A stretch of 21,852 bases of DNA from Aquincola sp. (GCA_029884035.1 JAOUIM010000011.1:1-21852); one strand, 5' to 3'. Positions 1-7,713 are shown, numbered from the stretch's first letter. Notes: generated by a model not told the origin, from the sequence alone. Numbers and translations: made by a program.

Positions 1-25
1 CGTGCTGCTCGCGGGCAAGCGCTGA
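1..25 (+). CDS. 3' end of an upstream gene, probably exbB (partial)
   Basis: In one frame the first bases encode a short tail, VLLAGKR, ending in TGA at 23-25. The exbD-type gene begins 33 bases later with a good ribosome binding site. In TonB-system operons the gene directly before exbD is usually exbB, so this is most simply the ExbB C-terminus. Only seven residues are visible, so identity is inferred from context alone. Confidence 0.35.
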
Positions 26-58
26 GTTCGTGATTCGCCTTCCCGCGAGGAGATCGCC

Positions 59-499
59 ATGGCGATGAGCGTAGGTCCGGCCGACGACAACGGCGAAGAC
101 CAGATGAACTCGACCATCAACACCACGCCCCTGGTGGACGTGATGCTGGTGCTGCTGATCATCTTCCTGATCACGATCCCGGTGGTCACGCAGACGATCA
201 AGATGGAGTTGCCCAAGGAGCGCAACCTGCCCACGCAGACCAAGCCCGAGAACATCGTGATCCAGATCAACCGCGACGGCGAGTACTACTGGGCGATGCA
301 GCGGGTGCCCGACATCGAAACGCTGGTCACGCGTCTGAAGACCGAGTCGGTGAAGGATCCGCAGCCCGAGGTGCACATCCGCGGCGACCAGGAGGTGCGG
401 TACGAGGCCATCGGCCGCGTCATCGTGGCCTGCCAGCGCGCCGGCATCCTCAAGGTTGGCTTCATCACCGAGCCGCCACCGGGCGGCGTGACCCGATAA
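59..499 (+). CDS. exbD: ExbD/TolR-family biopolymer transport protein (first copy)
   Basis: This is a 146-residue inner-membrane protein of the ExbD/TolR family, which with ExbB uses the proton gradient to energise TonB and outer-membrane receptors. It has a short cytoplasmic N-terminus, one membrane helix at about residues 25-43 and a periplasmic domain. The motif NTTPLVDVMLVLLIIF carries the family's single membrane aspartate (Asp27), the proton-carrying residue. The ATG at 59 follows GAGGAGA (47-53) at five-base spacing. A second exbD-like gene starts 12 bases after the stop, so the two are co-transcribed. Family assignment is very secure. Whether it serves TonB or another motor partner cannot be told because exbB and tonB lie outside the window. 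Confidence 0.93.
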   Translation: MAMSVGPADDNGEDQMNSTINTTPLVDVMLVLLIIFLITIPVVTQTIKMELPKERNLPTQTKPENIVIQINRDGEYYWAMQRVPDIETLVTRLKTESVKDPQPEVHIRGDQEVRYEAIGRVIVACQRAGILKVGFITEPPPGGVTR

Positions 500-511
500 G
501 GAGCAGCGACG

Positions 512-937
512 ATGGCCATGAGCGTAGGCTCCGCGAGCGAAGACGACGTGATGGTGGACATCAACACCACGCCGCTGATCGATGTGATGCTGGTGTTGCT
601 GATCATGTTCATCATCACCATCCCGATCCAGACCCACGCGGTCAAGCTGAACATGCCCACCCCGAGCAATGTGCAGCCGACCAAGCTTCCCGAGGTGATG
701 CGCATCGACGTCGACTTCGACGGCACGATCGGCGTCAACGGCGTGCTGACCACCAAGTCCGAACTCGACGCCAAGCTGGGCGAGTGGGGGCGCCTGCCCA
801 CCGCCGACCAGCCCGAGGTGCATCTGCGCCCGAACAAGCTCGTGACCTACAAGCATGTGGCTGCCATCATGGCCAGCGCCCAGCGCCAGGGCGTATCCAA
901 GATCGGCATGGTAGGCAACGAACAATTCATGAACTGA
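512..937 (+). CDS. exbD: ExbD/TolR-family biopolymer transport protein (second copy)
   Basis: This 141-residue paralogue of the preceding gene shares the N-terminal MAMSVG, the motif NTTPLIDVMLVLLIMF and the membrane aspartate (Asp24). The periplasmic half is clearly diverged, so the duplication is not recent. The ATG at 512 is preceded by AAGGAG at 498-503, which overlaps the stop codon of the first copy and implies coupled translation. Tandem exbD1-exbD2 genes are known from Xanthomonas TonB operons, where the second copy is needed only for some functions. A similar specialisation here is inference. Both copies keep the key aspartate and look functional. Confidence 0.92.
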   Translation: MAMSVGSASEDDVMVDINTTPLIDVMLVLLIMFIITIPIQTHAVKLNMPTPSNVQPTKLPEVMRIDVDFDGTIGVNGVLTTKSELDAKLGEWGRLPTADQPEVHLRPNKLVTYKHVAAIMASAQRQGVSKIGMVGNEQFMN

Positions 938-960
938 CGCGCCTGTGTCCACTCAAAGGC

Positions 961-999
961 GACGGGGATCGTTTCCGTAACCGGCGGACGATCCCCGTC
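961..999 (+). terminator. 12-bp perfect inverted repeat between exbD2 and the TPR gene
   Basis: GACGGGGATCGT at 961-972 pairs perfectly with ACGATCCCCGTC at 988-999 across a 15-base loop. The stem begins 23 bases after the second exbD stop. The bases after the stem (TTCACATCC) have only a weak T-tract, so it may be a leaky terminator or a 3'-end stabiliser of the exb transcript rather than a classical intrinsic terminator. Confidence 0.55.
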
Positions 1000-1019
1000 T
1001 TCACATCCGACCCCGCCGC

Positions 1020-2231
1020 ATGACCATGAACGCACTTCGCCACCTTGCCACCCCTCTGCTCGCCGCCACCGTGCTGCTTGGCTCCAGCGCCTTGGCCCAG
1101 GGTGTTCGCCCCGAGGTCGGCAAGCCACTGCAACAGGCGAGTGACCTGCTCAAGGCGGGCAAGGCCAGGGATGCCCTGGCCAAGGTGCGAGAAGCCGATG
1201 CGCTGGGCGGCAAGACCGCGACCGAACAGCTGATGATCGACCGCATGAAGGGCGCGGCTGCTCAGCGTGCCGGCGATACGGGCACGGCGATTGCCGCGTT
1301 CGAATCGGTCTTCCCGAAACTCTCCGGCAGCGAGGCGGCTCAGGTGGCCGAGTCGATCGCTTTCGCCTATTCGCAGCAGAAGAACAATGCCAAGGCGTCC
1401 GAGTGGGTGGCCAAGGCACGCGCGGCTGGCGGAGGCAGCGCCTCGCTCAACCAGCTCGCCGCCTATCTGCAGTCGCAAAGCGGCGACTACTCACAGATCT
1501 TCCGTGACGCACAGGCCAGCGTGGCCGCGGCGGAAAAGAACGGGCAGCGCCCGGGCGAGGACGACCTGCTTCGGCTGGCCGACGCGGCCAAGCGCACGAA
1601 CAACAACGCGGTCTATTCGAACTCGCTCGAGAAGCTGGTCCTGTACTACGCGAAGAAGGACTATTGGACCGCCCACCTTTCAAGCATCCAACGCAGGCCT
1701 GCGTTCGCAGATCGGCTCGCGCTCGACGTCGGTCGGCTGAAACTGGCCAACGGGCTTCTCACCAAGACCGATGACTACATGGAGCTGGCGCAGCTTGCGT
1801 TGCAGGCCGGCCTGCCCACCGAGGCCAAGGCGATCGTCGACAAGGGCTATGCCAGCGGTGCACTGGGCACCGGTCCCGAGGCCGCACGCCACCAGCGCCT
1901 GAAGGACCTGGTGCTCAAGTCCGAGGCCGAGACCAACGCCAACATTGCCGCACAGGCCACCGATGCCGCGGCGCAGAAGGATGGCAACGAGCTGGTCAAG
2001 GTCGGCACGGTCTATGCCTCGATGGGCCAATACGACAAGGCGATCGAGCTGATCGAGCAAGGTATCGCCAAGGGCAAGCTCAAGCGGCCCGACGACGCCA
2101 AGCTGCGCCTCGCGCTGGCGATGGCGCATTCGCCCAAGACCAAGGCCAAGGGGCTGCAGGCGCTGCGCGCCGTCGGTGGCACCGACGGCACCGCCGACGT
2201 GGCGCGGCTGTACACCGTCGTGCTGCAGTAG
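1020..2231 (+). CDS. Secreted tetratricopeptide-repeat protein
   Basis: A 403-residue protein with an N-terminal signal peptide (charged start, hydrophobic stretch at about 10-22, cleavage probably after ALA near residue 26), so it is probably periplasmic. The rest is alanine-, lysine- and leucine-rich helical repeat. Several stretches fit TPR units, clearest near the C-terminus (VGTVYASMGQYDKAIELIEQ). TPR proteins act as protein-binding scaffolds and no enzymatic motif is visible. An alternative ATG lies six bases downstream (1026), and neither start has a clear Shine-Dalgarno. It follows the exbD pair in the same direction across an 82-base gap holding a strong hairpin, so it may belong to the same system or be separately transcribed. 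Its specific function is unknown. Confidence 0.85.
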   Translation: MTMNALRHLATPLLAATVLLGSSALAQGVRPEVGKPLQQASDLLKAGKARDALAKVREADALGGKTATEQLMIDRMKGAAAQRAGDTGTAIAAFESVFPKLSGSEAAQVAESIAFAYSQQKNNAKASEWVAKARAAGGGSASLNQLAAYLQSQSGDYSQIFRDAQASVAAAEKNGQRPGEDDLLRLADAAKRTNNNAVYSNSLEKLVLYYAKKDYWTAHLSSIQRRPAFADRLALDVGRLKLANGLLTKTDDYMELAQLALQAGLPTEAKAIVDKGYASGALGTGPEAARHQRLKDLVLKSEAETNANIAAQATDAAAQKDGNELVKVGTVYASMGQYDKAIELIEQGIAKGKLKRPDDAKLRLALAMAHSPKTKAKGLQALRAVGGTDGTADVARLYTVVLQ

Positions 2232-2241
2232 CCCGACGCGC

Positions 2242-3411
2242 TCAGTCTGCGGCGAGTGTCTCGCGACCGATGATCAGTCGCTGCACCTCGCTCGCACCTT
2301 CGTAGATTCGCAGCGCGCGAATGTCCCGGTAGAGGCGCTCGACGACCGCGCCCACCTGAACGCCGCGCCCGCCATGCAGTTGGACCGCGCGATCGATCAC
2401 CCGCTGCGCATGCTCGGTCGCGGTGAGCTTGGCCATCGCGGCTTCGCGGGTGCTGCGTCCACCCTGCACGTCTCGCTGCCATGCAGCACGGTAGGTCAGC
2501 AGCGCTGCCGCGTCGATCTCGGTGGCCATGTCGCCCAGCGTGGCCTGCGTGAGTTGCTGGTCGGCCAGCGTGCCACCGAACATGCGGCGTTCGCGGCTCC
2601 AGGCTACCGCCTCGCCGAGCGCGCGGCGCGCGAAGCCCAGCGCCGCCGCCGCGACCGAAGCGCGAAAGATGTCGAGCGTTCGCATCGCGAGCTTGAAACC
2701 CGAACCGGTCGCGCCCAACTGGTTCGCCTTGGACACCCGGCACCCGTTGAATCGAAGCCGCGCCAGCGGGTGCGGTGCGATGACATCGATACGCTCCGCA
2801 ACATCGAGCCCGGGTGCGTCGGCGGGAACGACGAATGCGCTGATGCCGCGCGCACCCGCCGCGGGGTCGCTCTTGGCAAAGACGCAGTAGAAGTCGGCGA
2901 TGCCTCCGTTGGAAATCCAGGTCTTCTCGCCATCGAGCACCCAGGCACCGTCCTCCTCCCGGGCGCTGCAGCGCATCGCAGCGACGTCGCTGCCCGCATC
3001 GGGTTCCGAGAGCGCGAACGCGGCGATCGCGTCGCCGCGAGCAACTTTCGGCAGCCAATGACCCTGCAGTGCCGGCGAGCCCTCGAGCGTGATCGCACCG
3101 CTGCCCAGGCCTTGCATCGCGAAGGCGAAATCAGCCAGGCCATCGTGATACGCCAGCGTTTCGCGTGCGACCACGAGGGCGCGCGAGTCGAGCGCAGGGC
3201 GCGTGCCGCCGTGGATCGCGCACACGCAGGCGCGCAGCACGCCGGCGTCGCCGAGCGCCCGCACCCAAGCCCGGCACGCGTTGTCCGTCTCGTCCCGCGT
3301 GGCGTGCGCAGTGCCATGACGGGTCGCCTCGTGTTCGGCCCACGCACCAAGCACGAGCGCTTGCGCGCGGTGTTCGTCGTCGAAGAACGGCAGGTCGTAA
3401 CGCGGCGTCAT
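2242..3411 (-). CDS. Acyl-CoA dehydrogenase family protein
   Basis: This is a 389-residue FAD-dependent acyl-CoA dehydrogenase, which oxidises a CoA thioester to the 2,3-enoyl-CoA and passes electrons to ETF. Visible hallmarks are the FAD-binding stretch FALSEPDAGSDV, the middle-domain segment KTWISNGGIADF and the C-terminal RIYEGASEVQ, whose Glu371 occupies the usual catalytic-base position. The reading frame stays open to 3540, but the ATG at 3411 (MTPRYDLPFFDDEHR) gives the normal family length and avoids overlapping the crotonase gene, whose stop lies 85 bases upstream. Ribosome binding is weak. As last gene of the leftward unit with the flavin monooxygenase and crotonase, it probably handles a ring-derived CoA intermediate. 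The 3' end is only 10 bases from the convergent TPR gene. Confidence 0.9.
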   Translation of the reverse strand: MTPRYDLPFFDDEHRAQALVLGAWAEHEATRHGTAHATRDETDNACRAWVRALGDAGVLRACVCAIHGGTRPALDSRALVVARETLAYHDGLADFAFAMQGLGSGAITLEGSPALQGHWLPKVARGDAIAAFALSEPDAGSDVAAMRCSAREEDGAWVLDGEKTWISNGGIADFYCVFAKSDPAAGARGISAFVVPADAPGLDVAERIDVIAPHPLARLRFNGCRVSKANQLGATGSGFKLAMRTLDIFRASVAAAALGFARRALGEAVAWSRERRMFGGTLADQQLTQATLGDMATEIDAAALLTYRAAWQRDVQGGRSTREAAMAKLTATEHAQRVIDRAVQLHGGRGVQVGAVVERLYRDIRALRIYEGASEVQRLIIGRETLAAD

Positions 3412-3496
3412 GACCGCGTTCCGCCCGACTCGGTCCTCGGGCGCCCCCTCGCGCCAAGGCACTCCTGCCTCGCGCGTGCCGCCGCTGCCCTGGGCA

Positions 3497-4327
3497 TCAG
3501 TTGCCTTCGAAGCGCGGCTTGCGCTTCGCCGCGAAAGCATCGAACGCGCGCTTGAAGTCCTGCGTCAGCATGCACAGCGCCTGCGCTTGCGCTTCGCTCT
3601 CGATCATCTCGTCGATGCCCATCGCCCACTCCTGGTTGAGCATCGTCTTGGTCACGGTGTGTGCGAACCACGGTCCATCGGCCAGCATGCGCGCCACTTT
3701 CTGCGCTTCAACCACCACGGCATCGCCGGCATGCAGCGCATTGAACCAGCCCCACGCCAGGCCCTCGTCGGCCGTCATCGCGCGACCCGAGAACAGCAAT
3801 TCGGCCGCCCTGCCCTGGCCGATCACGCGCGGCAGCAGACCGCACGCGCCCATGTCGGCGCCCGCCAGGCCGACGCGCGTGAATAGAAAGGCCGTCTTCG
3901 CCGCCGCAGTGCCCAGCCGCCAATCGGCGGCCAGCGCGACCATCGCACCGGCACCGGCGCACACGCCGTCGATCGCGGCAACGATCGGTTGCGGCGCGTG
4001 CTTCATCGCCTTGACCAGGTCGCCGGTCATTCGCGTAAACCGCAGCAGCTCGGGTGCAGCCATCTTCGTCAGCGGCTCGATGATTTCGAACACGTCTCCG
4101 CCGGAGCAGAAATTGCCGCCCTCGCCCGCGATCACCACGCTTCGCACGTCGCTCGCATAGACGAGGCCTCGGAACAGGTCGCGCATTTCGGCATAACTCT
4201 CGAACGTCAGTGGATTCTTCTTTTCGGCGCGGTTGAGGGTGACGGTGGCCACGCGGCCGTCCGAGGAGCACCGCCAGCCGAAATGGCGCGCTGCGTAATG
4301 CTGGAAGGGCTTCTTGTCTTCGGTCAT
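3497..4327 (-). CDS. Enoyl-CoA hydratase/isomerase (crotonase) family protein
   Basis: A 276-residue crotonase-fold protein. The oxyanion-hole segments are present: VVIAGEGGNFCSGGDVF (about 64-80) and GVCAGAGAMVALAADWRL (about 121-138). The two glutamates used by true enoyl-CoA hydratases appear to be missing: the first position is Met129 and the second falls in the FLFTRVGL region with no acid. An aspartate in AGADMGACGLLPR (Asp158) lies near where dienoyl-CoA isomerase and PaaG-type enzymes have theirs. The reaction may therefore be isomerisation or ring chemistry rather than simple hydration. The ATG at 4327 gives a normal family length; the frame is open further upstream but would overlap the flavoenzyme gene. 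No good Shine-Dalgarno is visible. It sits between the flavoenzyme gene and the acyl-CoA dehydrogenase gene on one transcript. Confidence 0.88.
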   Translation of the reverse strand: MTEDKKPFQHYAARHFGWRCSSDGRVATVTLNRAEKKNPLTFESYAEMRDLFRGLVYASDVRSVVIAGEGGNFCSGGDVFEIIEPLTKMAAPELLRFTRMTGDLVKAMKHAPQPIVAAIDGVCAGAGAMVALAADWRLGTAAAKTAFLFTRVGLAGADMGACGLLPRVIGQGRAAELLFSGRAMTADEGLAWGWFNALHAGDAVVVEAQKVARMLADGPWFAHTVTKTMLNQEWAMGIDEMIESEAQAQALCMLTQDFKRAFDAFAAKRKPRFEGN

Positions 4328-4386
4328 GGAGGTTGCGCTTGCCCCGCCGCCAACCGAGATGCATCGGACGGCGCGAGCGATGCGGG

Positions 4387-6702
4387 CTAGGGAACCATAT
4401 TCTGCTGCCGGGTGCGCGCGATGTTCGTTTCGTACTGGCGCCGCCCCGACAGGTACTGCGACGGCCAAACCGTGCCGGGCCAGCCGATCTTCGCGGCCTC
4501 GTGCAAGGTCCAGGCCGGGTCGGCCAGGTGCGGCCGCGCGACCGCGCACAGGTCGGCACGGCCGGCAGCGATCACCATGTTGACGTGATCGGCCTCGAAG
4601 ATGGCGCCCACCGCAACGGTCGGGACGCCGACCTCGTTGCGGATGCGATCGGCGAAAGGGGTCTGCCACATGCGGCCGTAGACCGGCTGCTGATCGGACA
4701 CCACCTGTCCCGACGAGCAGTCGATGATGTCCGCGCCGGCGGCCTTGAATGCTCGCGCGATCGCGACCGCATCATCGGCGGTGTTGCCCCCGGGAAACCA
4801 GTCGTGGCAGCTGATGCGCACCGAGATCGGCCTGTCGTCCGGCCACACCGCTCGCAGCGCCGCGAAGACCTCGAGCGGGTAACGCGCGCGGCGCTCGATG
4901 CTGCCCCCATAGGCATCGGTACGCGTGTTCGTCAGAGGTGACAGGAAGCTCGACAGCAGGTAACCGTGTGCGCAGTGCAGTTCAAGGATGTCGAAGCCGG
5001 CCTCGGCACCGAGCCTTGCAGCGCGCACGAAGTCGCTGGTCACACGCGCCATGTCCTCGCGCGTCATCTCGCGCGGCAAGGGCAGCGGCGGCGCATAGCG
5101 AATCGCAGACGCCGAGATCAGCGGCCAGGGCGCGTCAATCGGCCGATCCTCGCCGCCCTGCCAGGGAATGCAGGTCGCGCCCTTGCGCCCGGCGTGGCCA
5201 AGCTGCAGCCCCATCTTCGCCGCCGAGTGGGCGTGCACGAAGTCGACGATGCGTCGCCACGCGTCGCGCTGCGCCTCGTTCCACAGCCCGGCGCAGCCTG
5301 CGCTAATGCGGGCGTCGGGCGACGGGCAGGTCATCTCGGTGTAAAGCAGGCCCGCGCCGCCGAGCGCCCGCGAACCGAAGTGAACGAGGTGGAAGTCGTT
5401 CGGCAGCCCGTCGCTGGCCGAGTACATCGCCATCGGAGAGACGACGACGCGGTTGGCAAACGTGACCCCGCGCAGAGCGAAGGGCGTGAACATCGGGCTC
5501 GGCGGGTGCGAAGCCGGCGCGACCTGCACGCCCGAGCGCTCGGCAAACCAGCGCTCGTAGCCCTCGAGCCAGGCCGCGTCACGCAATCGCAGGTTCTCGT
5601 GGCTGATGCGCTGGCTGCGCGTGAGCATGGAATACATGAACTGCGGCGCATCCAACTGGTCGCAGTAGCGGGTGCCGACGACCTCGAACCACTCCATCGC
5701 ATTCCACGCTGCGTTCTGGAGCCGCAGCACCTCGACCTCGCGGTGTGCCTGGTACTCGGCGAGCACGCCGCCGAGGTCGTCGGTGCCCTTGTCGCGGAAA
5801 AGGCGCGTCAGTTCGATCGCGTCCTCGAGGGCGAGCTTGGTGCCCGATCCGATCGCGAAATGCGCGGTATGCACCGCGTCGCCCATCAAGACCACATGGC
5901 TGCGGCCGTTGAAGTGAGACCAGCGCTTGCAGCGCACGCGCTGGAAATTGATCCACGCCGAGCCGCGCAAGTGCCGCGCGTTGGACAGCAAGCGATGCCC
6001 GTCGAGGTGCTTCGCGAAGACGCGTTCGCAGAACGCGATCGACTGCTCGGGGTTCGCGTTCTCGAGCCCATGCGCCTTCCATACCTGCTCGGGCGTCTCG
6101 ACGATGAAGGTGGTCGTCTTGTCATCGAACTTGTAGACATGCGCCTGGAACCAGCCGTGCTCGGTCTTCTCGAACAGGAAATTGAAGGCATCGAACAGCT
6201 TCGTCGTGCCCAGCCAGATGAAGCGGTTGGGCCGCGTCACTATGTCGGGCTCGAAGATCGCTGCGTATCTGGCGCGGATGCGCGAATTGATCCCGTCGCT
6301 GGCGACGACCAGGTCGGCGTCGGGATAGTCCTCGTCAGACTGCGCCTCGGTCTCGAACACCAGCTCCACGCCGAGCTGCTCGCAACGCGCCTGCAGGATG
6401 TTGAGCAGCTTCTTGCGCCCGATGCCGACGAAACCGTGGCCACCGGAGCGCACCCGATGGCCCTTGAAGTGCAGTTCGATGTCGTCCCAGTGGTTGAAGG
6501 CGACCTCGATCTGCTCGGCGGTCACGTCGTCCCACGCGCGCATGTTGTCCATCGTCGCATCGGAGAACACCACGCCCCAGCCAAAGGTGTCGTAGGGGCG
6601 ATTTCGCTCGACGACCGTGATCCGGTGGCTCGGGTCGAGCTTCTTCATGAGCAGCCCGAAGTACAGGCCCGCGGGGCCGCCACCGATGCAGACGATGCGC
6701 AT
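4387..6702 (-). CDS. Bifunctional flavin monooxygenase / Old Yellow Enzyme (2-aminobenzoyl-CoA monooxygenase/reductase or salicylyl-CoA 5-hydroxylase type)
   Basis: A 771-residue fusion of two flavoenzymes. Residues 1-390 are a flavin-dependent aromatic hydroxylase with the dinucleotide-binding GGGPAG (7-12), a DG motif (ASDG, 134-137) and the GD motif (MGDAVHTAHF, 273-282). Residues 401-771 are an Old Yellow Enzyme (NADH:flavin oxidoreductase) barrel with QLGH (500-503), HCAH (576-579) and LSPLTNTRTDAYGGS (588-602). This architecture is known from the Azoarcus evansii enzyme that hydroxylates and then reduces 2-aminobenzoyl-CoA, dearomatising the ring without ring-cleaving dioxygenases. Databases also use the name bifunctional salicylyl-CoA 5-hydroxylase/oxidoreductase. 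The exact substrate cannot be read from sequence. It is first in the leftward unit. The ATG at 6702 has no leader ribosome site, but a -10-like CAGAAT lies six bases upstream. Confidence 0.9.
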   Translation of the reverse strand: MRIVCIGGGPAGLYFGLLMKKLDPSHRITVVERNRPYDTFGWGVVFSDATMDNMRAWDDVTAEQIEVAFNHWDDIELHFKGHRVRSGGHGFVGIGRKKLLNILQARCEQLGVELVFETEAQSDEDYPDADLVVASDGINSRIRARYAAIFEPDIVTRPNRFIWLGTTKLFDAFNFLFEKTEHGWFQAHVYKFDDKTTTFIVETPEQVWKAHGLENANPEQSIAFCERVFAKHLDGHRLLSNARHLRGSAWINFQRVRCKRWSHFNGRSHVVLMGDAVHTAHFAIGSGTKLALEDAIELTRLFRDKGTDDLGGVLAEYQAHREVEVLRLQNAAWNAMEWFEVVGTRYCDQLDAPQFMYSMLTRSQRISHENLRLRDAAWLEGYERWFAERSGVQVAPASHPPSPMFTPFALRGVTFANRVVVSPMAMYSASDGLPNDFHLVHFGSRALGGAGLLYTEMTCPSPDARISAGCAGLWNEAQRDAWRRIVDFVHAHSAAKMGLQLGHAGRKGATCIPWQGGEDRPIDAPWPLISASAIRYAPPLPLPREMTREDMARVTSDFVRAARLGAEAGFDILELHCAHGYLLSSFLSPLTNTRTDAYGGSIERRARYPLEVFAALRAVWPDDRPISVRISCHDWFPGGNTADDAVAIARAFKAAGADIIDCSSGQVVSDQQPVYGRMWQTPFADRIRNEVGVPTVAVGAIFEADHVNMVIAAGRADLCAVARPHLADPAWTLHEAAKIGWPGTVWPSQYLSGRRQYETNIARTRQQNMVP

Positions 6703-6708
6703 GGCTTG

Positions 6709-6714
6709 ATTCTG
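6709..6714 (-). promoter_or_regulatory. Candidate -10 element for a leaderless transcript of the flavin monooxygenase gene
   Basis: CAGAAT on the minus strand ends exactly six bases before the ATG at 6702, and no Shine-Dalgarno is present. Sigma-70 transcripts usually start about seven bases after the -10 box, so transcription would begin at the A of the start codon. No convincing -35 box is visible. Confidence 0.4.
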
Positions 6715-6741
6715 CGCCAGGGTCGGCTCCCCCCGCCTCCA

Positions 6742-6747
6742 TAGAAT
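6742..6747 (+). promoter_or_regulatory. Candidate -10 element for a leaderless transcript of the MBL-fold gene
   Basis: TAGAAT ends six bases before the ATG at 6754, which has no Shine-Dalgarno. The arrangement mirrors that on the other strand of the same 51-bp gap. A -35 match is not evident, so an activator may be needed. Confidence 0.42.
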
Positions 6748-6753
6748 CCCAGC

Positions 6754-7713
6754 ATGACCCTGCCCGACTTCGTCGAGCCGCTCGGCCCCGGCCTGTACGC
6801 GATCGACACCGGCTTCATCCGACCGCTATACGACGCCGCCTACCTCGTCGTCAGCGATGGCCGCGCCGCCTTCATCGACACCGGCACCAATCACGCGCTC
6901 CCGCGCCACCTGGCGGCACTCGATGCACTGCGTGTGGCTCGCGAGGCGGTGGACTACGTGATGCCCACGCATGTCCACCTCGACCATGCCGGCGGCGCCG
7001 GCGCGCTGATGCGCGAGCTGCCGAACGCGACTCTCGCGATCCACCCGCGCGGCGAGCGTCACATGGTCGACCCGGCGGCGCTGTACGAGGGCGCACTCGC
7101 GGTTTACGGCGCCGAGGTCATGGCGCGCGACTACGGACAGCTCGTGCCGGTCCCTGCCGAGCGCGTGCGCGTGCTGCGCGACGGCGATGCGGTGACCGTC
7201 GGCAGCCGCACGCTGGTCGCTGCCGACACGCCCGGCCATGCACGTCACCACCATTGCTACTGGGACGAGGCCTCGCGCGGCTGGTTCACCGGCGACACCT
7301 TCGGCATCTCGCTGCGCGAGTTCGATCGTCCGGGAACCGGCGCGTGGGTGGGCCCTAGCATCGTGCCCTCTCAGTTCGATCCCGTGGCGCTTCGCGCATC
7401 GATCGCGCGCCTGGTCGCGCGCGATCCCGCCTGCGCCTACGTCACGCACTACGGGCGCGTGGACGATCCCTCAGCGCGCGCCGCGCCAATGCTCGCGCTG
7501 ATGGACCGCATGATCGAGATCGGCCGCGCGCAGCGCAGCGCACCTCGCGAACGGCTGACACGCGAGTTCGAGGCCTTGTACCTCGACGCACTGGCCGCGC
7601 ACGGCGTGACCGACCGCGACGCGACGGCGGCGCTCGTCGCGGTGGATATCGAACTGGCGGTGCAGGGCCTGTCGGTCTGGCTCGGCCGCGAGGTCAAGGA
7701 GAACAAGTCATGA
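6754..7713 (+). CDS. Metallo-beta-lactamase-fold hydrolase
   Basis: A 319-residue metallohydrolase of the MBL fold. The metal-binding motif THVHLDHAGG has His73, His75, Asp77 and His78. Further ligand candidates are His in TPGHARHHH, Asp in WFTGDTFG and His in YVTHYG, so a complete dinuclear site is likely. Members of this fold hydrolyse thioesters, lactones or other bonds. Here, opposite the CoA-linked flavin monooxygenase and overlapping an SDR gene, a role in hydrolysing a CoA thioester or ring intermediate of the aromatic pathway is inferred. The ATG at 6754 is the first in frame and seems leaderless. Its last four bases (ATGA) overlap the next gene's start, so the two are translationally coupled. 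Confidence 0.9.
   Translation: MTLPDFVEPLGPGLYAIDTGFIRPLYDAAYLVVSDGRAAFIDTGTNHALPRHLAALDALRVAREAVDYVMPTHVHLDHAGGAGALMRELPNATLAIHPRGERHMVDPAALYEGALAVYGAEVMARDYGQLVPVPAERVRVLRDGDAVTVGSRTLVAADTPGHARHHHCYWDEASRGWFTGDTFGISLREFDRPGTGAWVGPSIVPSQFDPVALRASIARLVARDPACAYVTHYGRVDDPSARAAPMLALMDRMIEIGRAQRSAPRERLTREFEALYLDALAAHGVTDRDATAALVAVDIELAVQGLSVWLGREVKENKS

Noticed and set aside
3412..3540. 43-residue N-terminal extension of the acyl-CoA dehydrogenase
   Set aside because: It would overlap the end of the crotonase gene and has low-complexity Arg/Ser/Gly composition. The ATG at 3411 gives a normal length.
2176..3555. 459-codon open frame on the + strand opposite the acyl-CoA dehydrogenase gene
   Set aside because: It is a mirror of a real gene with an Arg/Ala/His-rich composition and no motif, overlapping both neighbours.
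4328..4669. N-terminal extension of the crotonase gene
   Set aside because: It runs into the 3' end of the flavin fusion gene and encodes Arg-rich sequence unlike the family.
4966..6744. 592-codon open frame on the + strand opposite the flavin fusion gene
   Set aside because: It is antisense to a complete, motif-bearing enzyme, is rich in His/Arg as GC-rich shadow frames are, and has no recognisable domain.
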